This document shows, one piece after another, positions 14,551-14,601 of a stretch of 14,601 nt of DNA. The notes below the pieces were generated by a model. The model saw only the letters and a list, made by a program, of their open reading frames with translations, did no database searches and was not told the DNA's origin. Origin of the DNA: Bacteroidales bacterium (GTDB lineage: Bacteria > Bacteroidota > Bacteroidia > Bacteroidales > UBA3824); contig JAEDDH010000041.1 in the NCBI GenBank assembly GCA_016293845.1, positions 1-14,601 on the forward strand. The letters run 5' to 3'. The position numbers and the translations under genes were made by a program. Each line of letters opens with the position of its first letter. The stretch's first letter is position 1.

Positions 14551-14601
14551 TGTAGGGGCTATTTTTCTTAAAATAAACCAAGGTTATTTTGGAAAGATTA
14601 T

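Noticed and set aside
14570..14590. An imperfect palindrome around AACCAAGGTT near the right edge.
   Set aside because: It has a bulged base and a 2-nt loop, and the window ends too soon to relate it to a gene or to the 55-bp repeat.

Overview
The window looks like chromosomal DNA of a Bacteroidota bacterium, most likely order Bacteroidales. Three things support this. The protein families and gene order fit: a Na+-NQR operon, meso-diaminopimelate dehydrogenase, a secreted GH2 beta-galactosidase and a PF12784-type protein. A promoter of the Bacteroidota type (TTTG, 19 bp, TAnnTTTG) stands before the central gene pair. Shine-Dalgarno sequences are absent or weak, and the leaders are AT-rich. 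No species can be named from the sequence alone.

Layout. Bases 1-55 are one copy of a 55-bp repeat whose inverted partner lies at 14496-14550. Bases 92-6198 (minus strand) are a complete nqrABCDEF operon with an rho-independent terminator after nqrF and a probable promoter before nqrA. After a 252-bp divergent promoter region, the plus strand carries a PD-(D/E)XK nuclease/transposase-family gene (6451-7320). It is followed 43 bp later by a full-length secreted LacZ-type beta-galactosidase (7364-10498) and a terminator. Bases 10550-11230 hold no convincing gene but do hold ORF fragments, a nested palindrome, a promoter-like site and two hairpins. The minus strand then encodes Ddh (11231-12136). 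A 352-bp divergent region with repeated TGACA and CATTTTGG motifs precedes groES-groEL (12489-14420), which ends at a strong terminator.

Function. The genes are mostly core physiology. The Nqr complex couples NADH oxidation by quinone to sodium export. Ddh makes meso-diaminopimelate for peptidoglycan and lysine. GroES and GroEL fold proteins. The beta-galactosidase probably releases galactose from glycans in the periplasm. No gene cluster resembling a new defence, secretion or biosynthetic system is visible. The parts not explained by known genes are the 55-bp inverted repeat pair placed just past two terminators, the motif array upstream of groESL, and the structured gene-poor stretch between the beta-galactosidase and ddh.
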